From contig JAPLNJ010000590.1 in the NCBI GenBank assembly GCA_026692885.1, positions 1 to 33,482 on the forward strand: a stretch of 33,482 bases of DNA. Reading direction: 5' to 3'. This stretch comes from Planctomycetota bacterium (GTDB taxonomy: Bacteria > Planctomycetota > Planctomycetia > Pirellulales > Pirellulaceae). Made by a program: the position numbers and the translations under genes. Of this stretch, positions 32,794-33,482 are shown piece after piece. The first letter of the stretch is position 1. Each line of letters begins with the position of its first letter. The notes under the pieces were generated by a model. That model saw nothing but the letters and a program-made list of their open reading frames with translations, had not been told where the DNA came from and ran no database searches.

Positions 32794-33165
32794 CCACCCA
32801 CCGTCAAGCCGGCTCCAATCCAAGACCTCACGGCTAAGGAAAAGCGGAGCTTGCAGCGGCGCTGGTCGGCTTTGGAGCCACTCACAGGGCTGGGGTGCGC
32901 ACCCCAGGAGATCGATTACACGAACCGCGTTGCCGAACTCCGGGGCGAGGGCAAAGACTTCTCGGACGCTACGACGCTACTACCAAGCGTGGTTGCTGGC
33001 TGGCGACCGTCCGCGGAGGAAGCTGCCATGCCCCAGGCTACTCTGCCCACCGCCCAACCCTCGGAACCCGCCGTTCCCGAATCCAATGGGGACAACGGGT
33101 CGCACCGAGGCGATCCGTCCGAGGTCAACGTGGATGACTGGGAAGTCGCCAGTCCCGATCTGTAA
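32791..33165 (+). pseudogene. Possible TniA/TnsB-type transposase C-terminal fragment
   Basis: 125 codons without a start read EPPTVKPAPIQDLTAKEKRS, RRWSALEPL, then QEIDYTNRVAELRGEGKDFS, followed by a disordered Pro/Ser-rich end and VDDWEVASPDL. A helix with RRW and an 'YxxRVxELRxEGK' helix followed by a loose tail is compatible with the end of a Mu/TniA-class transposase. The next frame downstream looks like the start of a TniB/TnsC ATPase, the usual gene order. The assignment is tentative. It abuts the secreted-protein stub directly. Confidence 0.3.
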
Positions 33166-33172
33166 GTCGTCG

Positions 33173-33206
33173 CCTGGGCAGGACGCCTCCGGGCGTCCTG
33201 CCCAGG
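33173..33206. terminator. Strong hairpin, possible terminator
   Basis: Perfect 15-nt arms (33173-33187 and 33192-33206, core GGGCAGGACGCC) with a 4-nt loop, followed by CTTTCCTCTGTCTTCC, only moderately T-rich. It could be a bidirectional terminator or another planctomycete palindromic repeat. Confidence 0.5.
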
Positions 33207-33242
33207 CTTTCCTCTGTCTTCCCCTCACCTTGAGGCATCGCC

Positions 33243-33437
33243 GTGTCTGGAGGTACCAGCTCCAAGTCTCCCACAGACCGTCGTGAATGGCGACAGCGGC
33301 CGACGGCTGAACGCATCGCGTACGCCAACAAGCTGCTCGTTCTGCATCCGCGATTTCGTGAAGCCGTGAACCTGTTGGAACGCTGCCACCAGTCCAGCAA
33401 GCAAGCCGGGGAACCTGTCTGCGGCGCCATCCTCCGA
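33243..33437 (+). pseudogene. Start of a TniB/TnsC-like ATPase, cut by a palindrome
   Basis: From a GTG at 33243 the frame reads DRREWRQRPTAERIAYANKL, then LVLHPRFREAVNLLERCHQS, and QAGEPVCGAIL. 'RI.Y.n..lv.HPRF..a...le.......EP....l' is the segment just before the Walker A loop in TniB/TnsC-type transposition ATPases. Where GPTGxGKT should follow, the sequence enters a palindromic repeat (33438-33482) and the window ends. Either the gene was truncated by the repeat or the P-loop lies elsewhere. Ribosome site weak. Confidence 0.4.
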
Positions 33438-33482
33438 AAATGGGACTGGCTCCGATCAGGACGATCGGTGCCTGTCCCAATT
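33438..33482. repeat. Palindromic repeat at window end
   Basis: Arms at 33441-33457 and 33463-33479 pair at 15 of 17 positions around AGGAC; the right arm reads GGTGCCTGTCCCA, a motif I know as a frequent REP-like repeat in planctomycetes (recall). It replaces the expected P-loop region of the ATPase-like frame. Confidence 0.65.

Overview
This GC-rich window most likely comes from a planctomycete, probably Pirellulales-like and perhaps a metagenome contig. The basis is the mixture of secreted glycosidase-type proteins (DUF4838, GH123/DUF4091, GH42-like with calcium-repeat motifs), a Tat-exported alpha/beta hydrolase, a long HEAT-repeat protein, and many short palindromic intergenic repeats of a kind common in that phylum. 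No rRNA, tRNA or CRISPR array was seen.

Layout. Bases 1-2030 (minus strand) hold a 5'-truncated glycosidase-like gene cut at a palindromic repeat cluster, then an intact unknown gene. Bases 2310-5526 (minus) form a tight three-gene set: an unknown protein with an in-frame TAG, a second unknown protein, and a MinD/ParA-type ATPase. Bases 5700-6600 are a graveyard: a zeta-toxin-like kinase remnant without its P-loop, the last codons of a PIN toxin, a 121-bp palindromic element flanked by TAA, and the C-terminal half of a TIR domain. Bases 6850-9605 hold a secreted protein with an apparent internal deletion, an AsmA-like membrane protein and an intact PIN toxin-antitoxin pair. Bases 9730-12760 contain a possible beta-helix scrap, the C-terminal TPR part of a STAND-type protein, two hairpin repeats and a DUF900-type hydrolase.

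Bases 12877-21617 are the calmer part: a lipoprotein, an epoxide-hydrolase-like Tat protein, a 1,221-residue secreted GH42-like protein and a HEAT-repeat protein. Bases 21789-22637 hold a two-gene module (ribbon-helix-helix-like small protein plus an unknown protein) that looks like a toxin-antitoxin pair. Bases 22739-26529 are mostly broken secreted-enzyme genes separated by palindromic repeats. An 85-bp repeat occurs twice (18756 and 22739), next to the tail and the head of what looks like one glycosidase family.

Bases 27521-31430 hold the best candidate for an undescribed system: a 937-residue N6-adenine DNA methyltransferase followed 19 bp later by a ComEC-like metallo-beta-lactamase-fold hydrolase with an intact metal site. 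About 1 kb without a convincing gene lies before it. Bases 31580-33482 are again debris: an IS630-type transposase N-terminus, a GH123 pseudogene, a truncated secreted protein, and possible TniA/TniB-like transposition gene remnants ending in another palindrome.

Overall the window reads as an accessory region in which conflict-type genes (TIR, PIN, zeta, STAND/TPR, methylase, MinD-like ATPase) and secreted carbohydrate-active genes have been repeatedly cut and rejoined. Palindromic repeats sit at or near several of the breakpoints.
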